A stretch of 7,231 nucleotides of DNA from Candidatus Lernaella stagnicola. Lineage in GTDB: Bacteria > Lernaellota > Lernaellaia > Lernaellales > Lernaellaceae. The position numbers and the translations under genes were made by a program. Shown in pieces: positions 6,701-7,231 of the stretch. The stretch covers positions 1-7,231 of the forward strand of contig JAVCCK010000013.1 of assembly GCA_030765525.1 (NCBI GenBank), in the 5' to 3' direction. The notes under the pieces are model-generated. The model was not told the DNA's origin. It searched no databases and saw only the letters and a list, made by a program, of their open reading frames with translations. How positions within the stretch are numbered: position 1 is the first letter of the stretch; each line of letters begins with the position of its first letter.

Positions 6701-6932
6701 GAAGCGGCTGCGGGCCGAAAACAAGAAGCTCAAGAAGCAGCTTGAGGACGCCCAGCAGCGGATTTCGGAACTTGAGACCGAACAGGCGGCGGCCGCAAGA
6801 CGCGCCAAAGCCGAGGCGGTCCTCAAAAAATGGGAAGGCAAAGGCCGCGCCTTCGATAACGACGAGGCGCGCACGGCGCTTGACCCTCGCAAAACCCGGA
6901 AAAAAATTATCAGGAAACGAATAACTGGCTGA
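3726..6932 (+). CDS. Fusion protein: tandem D12-class adenine DNA methyltransferases + prohead protease + scaffold, 1068 aa
   Basis: This is one uninterrupted frame with four modules. Methyltransferase 1 (about 40-375) has YIGSK at 43-47, the AdoMet-binding DLFSGSS at 67-73 and catalytic DPPY at 244-247. Methyltransferase 2 (about 405-747) has YMGSK at 412-416, DAFSGGG at 436-442 and DPPY at 623-626. Motif order fits Dam-like N6-adenine enzymes, and both copies keep their key residues. A linker (748-783) leads to a prohead-protease-like domain (784-945) with FSFILTHVGTNKNGDHF, a candidate catalytic His822 in DVAHSQ and Ser877 in QVSMEC. The 55-residue spacing is typical of this herpesvirus-protease-related fold. 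A cysteine cluster C887-x2-C890-x10-C901-x-H903 may bind zinc. Residues 955-1036 are scaffold-like: an acidic Pro-rich segment, then a coiled coil with regular heptads (992-1016). The C-terminus (1053-1068) is abruptly basic. Expected role: cutting scaffold during head maturation, with methyltransferases carried as cargo or removed by proteolysis (inference). Separate methyltransferase and protease genes would be usual. Confidence 0.93.
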   Translation: MALQTDMNRLTFLLEAEAELALFGDEQLSAQGASEQRRYVTNYIGSKQKLIDFIWENTPEDARAVADLFSGSSVVGFMFKQKGKAVTSNDKLRYCFHIARAIIENPGETITDEEIAALLADNPQAGDFVRKHFAGIYFAEGVHGIIDSIRANIDKLGDSGFKRDIALFALGKSCITGKGGFGHFGTTIPHGDRQDNPERFKQRFSDNVHTINSLAFDNGQPCHAACGDIMEVGPQVKADLAYFDPPYATHFSQTNYERSYHFIEGLMTNWDGKEIIEGTKTKIYRIEKSGMTKTNAANFFRDFLGACVHIRNWIISYRDQAYPSEPEVKRIIGDLGRDVSLKSKDHHYQISAKHGDASNAKEHLFLCSAKQAAQEMDEAADRHELGMASLGDCDLDLLSAFAADDKVRVSPYMGSKYFALDWIWKNCPQDAKSMLDAFSGGGNVAYFFKRKGLTVYASDRMHYPWHIARAVVENQTDTVSDEEIEALLADNSDAGNFCEKTFTDYYFTPQILHFLDNTWANAQKLAGYKKDIALFAMGYACMTKARFGEFGRSKKGMTGKPEDESKRDTSLGEIPIEDFRDLFVKNVRKINNLVFDSGTPCKAFCGEVREILPKLDVDLVYADPPYITEFGANDYEGKMHFVEGLMTMWAGKQIRDNARRDYESGTKYNKETIAALIGDVVEGARAKSILMSYRDKAYPREPEVVEMLKKRFGQVAVKRMDVRYNIARYGAPGGGADAQELLFVASGPLAAQANTHANFHTRITGQVITRSLIAQAQTDEGDKRFSFILTHVGTNKNGDHFTEEECRKAFQSVVGTKIDVAHSQDFRDIVGGVVSSEYVEDSEKSRIECVGEIYTGVTEAARQAYALVRKGIIKQVSMECDYAEGECSICGKRVKSKAEYCVHLKNYKGGAYQGKPCFEILHGVVFTGVGLLDKKGADENARIKKVASYQKEKLMADKTKQSKGQDEFLDQEDPGGEAPAEEPSTDNPDTELKRLRAENKKLKKQLEDAQQRISELETEQAAAARRAKAEAVLKKWEGKGRAFDNDEARTALDPRKTRKKIIRKRITG
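6576..6581 (+). promoter_or_regulatory. Internal ribosome binding site before the nested scaffold start
   Basis: AAGGAG (extended AGAAGGAG from 6574) sits six bases before an in-frame ATG at 6588, deep inside the fusion gene. It is the best Shine-Dalgarno match I see inside that gene, and it falls exactly at the protease/scaffold boundary. Confidence 0.6.
6588..6932 (+). CDS. Nested in-frame scaffold protein, 114 aa
   Basis: Initiation at the internal ATG (residue 955 of the fusion) would give MADKTKQSKGQDEF onward. The product has an acidic, Pro/Glu-rich N-terminal part, then a coiled coil with a/d positions L,L,N,L,L,A,I,L (residues 38-62 of the nested product, with Asn at an a position as in dimeric zippers), an Ala/Arg-rich helix, and a strongly basic tail ending RKTRKKIIRKRITG. 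In lambda, the scaffold Nu3 is likewise made from an internal start in the same frame as the protease gene C, which lets scaffold greatly outnumber protease. A basic coat-binding tail is known in P22 scaffold. The role is inferred from layout and the ribosome binding site. The product is short for a scaffold and may have lost its normal C-terminus. Confidence 0.55.
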   Translation: MADKTKQSKGQDEFLDQEDPGGEAPAEEPSTDNPDTELKRLRAENKKLKKQLEDAQQRISELETEQAAAARRAKAEAVLKKWEGKGRAFDNDEARTALDPRKTRKKIIRKRITG

Positions 6933-7231
6933 AGCGAGCTAAGTGCTTGAAATCACGCGATTCATCCGAGAGCTTATCCGATGGTTTATCCGAGGGCCGT
7001 CCGATGGTCGTCCGATGGTCGTCCGATGTCGTCCGATCGGATAAACGTCGGACGAACCCTCAAATCAAAAAGTGTGCCAAAATCGCTTTTTTCTGTGAGC
7101 ACGGGGTGGAAGTTTTTTACAGAAAACTTTGCCACCTGTTTGTTGGTGCGCGAAAATTGGAGATGCGAAGGGGGATTACAGAGCTTGAGCGTGCTCGGGA
7201 AGGTCAAGGTTTGAAGCAAGTTCGGGCTCCG
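6933..7231 (+). other. Stretch without a convincing gene
   Basis: This stretch contains the phased repeat array and then AT-richer sequence up to the window edge. The frame one base behind the fusion gene has no stop from 6746 to the end of the window. Two further short frames (6981-7214 on +, 6986-7219 on -) also exist, but their products are dominated by the repeats and look non-coding. An inverted repeat TTTTCTGT (7089-7096) / ACAGAAAA (7119-7126) with a 22-base loop is present but has no terminator-like T run after it. A major capsid gene would be expected after a scaffold, and none begins here. Confidence 0.5.
6965..7052 (+). repeat. Helically phased TCCGA array ending in inverted copies
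   Basis: TCCGA occurs at 6965, 6977, 6989, 7000, 7011, 7022 and 7032, at intervals of 12, 12, 11, 11, 11 and 10 bases. The inverted form TCGGA follows at 7037 and 7048. The central units are near-identical 11-mers of the form CGTCCGATGGT. The array offers competing hairpins: GTTTATCCGA (6984-6993) with TCGGATAAAC (7037-7046), 10 bp, and TCGTCCGA (7029-7036) with TCGGACGA (7048-7055), 8 bp with an 11-base loop. TCCGATCGGA (7032-7041) is itself a perfect palindrome. It could be a multi-site protein-binding region, an origin-like iteron set, or a simple tandem-repeat expansion. Confidence 0.8.

Noticed and set aside
6981-7219. Short overlapping frames on both strands near the right edge
   Set aside because: Their products are largely translations of the TCCGA repeat array and the adjoining AT-rich stretch, with no recognisable protein features.
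1-7231. CRISPR arrays, tRNA or rRNA genes, insertion sequences
   Set aside because: I saw no spaced identical repeats of CRISPR length, no cloverleaf-forming segment, and no transposase frame. The TCCGA units are too short and too close together to be a CRISPR array.

Overview
The window reads as part of a tailed-phage or prophage head-morphogenesis region, all genes on the + strand, in GC-rich DNA (one 60-base line inside the large gene is about 63% G+C by hand count). The phage assignment rests mainly on the C-terminal third of the last gene. It has the His...Ser layout of a prohead (head maturation) protease, followed by an acidic coiled-coil segment resembling a capsid scaffold. The host cannot be identified from this sequence.

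Layout. Bases 1-1485 hold the 3' part of a large protein that begins before the window. Its C-terminal half has features that look like an ADP-ribosyltransferase fold, and it is probably a head-associated or injected protein. It is followed without a gap by two tightly coupled small unknown genes (1486-1983 and 1980-2336, a 4-base ATGA overlap). Bases 2385-3353 encode an FRG-domain protein in visibly more AT-rich DNA, probably a later acquisition (a 'moron' or defence cargo). Bases 3354-3725 hold a promoter-like pair, a 43-residue YezD-like microprotein that would be read from a leaderless transcript, and a strong intrinsic terminator whose T tract touches the ribosome binding site of the next gene. 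Bases 3726-6932 encode one 1068-residue protein: two complete Dam-like (D12 class) adenine methyltransferase domains in tandem, then the prohead protease, then the scaffold. A good internal ribosome binding site and ATG at 6588 could also make the scaffold alone. Bases 6933-7231 hold no convincing gene but contain a striking helically phased array of TCCGA elements ending in inverted copies.

How the parts may work together (inference). The protease and scaffold would normally enter the prohead and be cleaved there. Fusing two DNA methyltransferases to them would carry these enzymes into the capsid, where the protease could release them. If the first gene is a portal or minor-head protein with an ART-like tail, the same 'cargo by fusion to a head protein' arrangement would occur twice within 7 kb. 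That arrangement is the most interesting candidate in this window. The FRG protein and the small coupled genes would be accessory functions carried between the morphogenesis genes.
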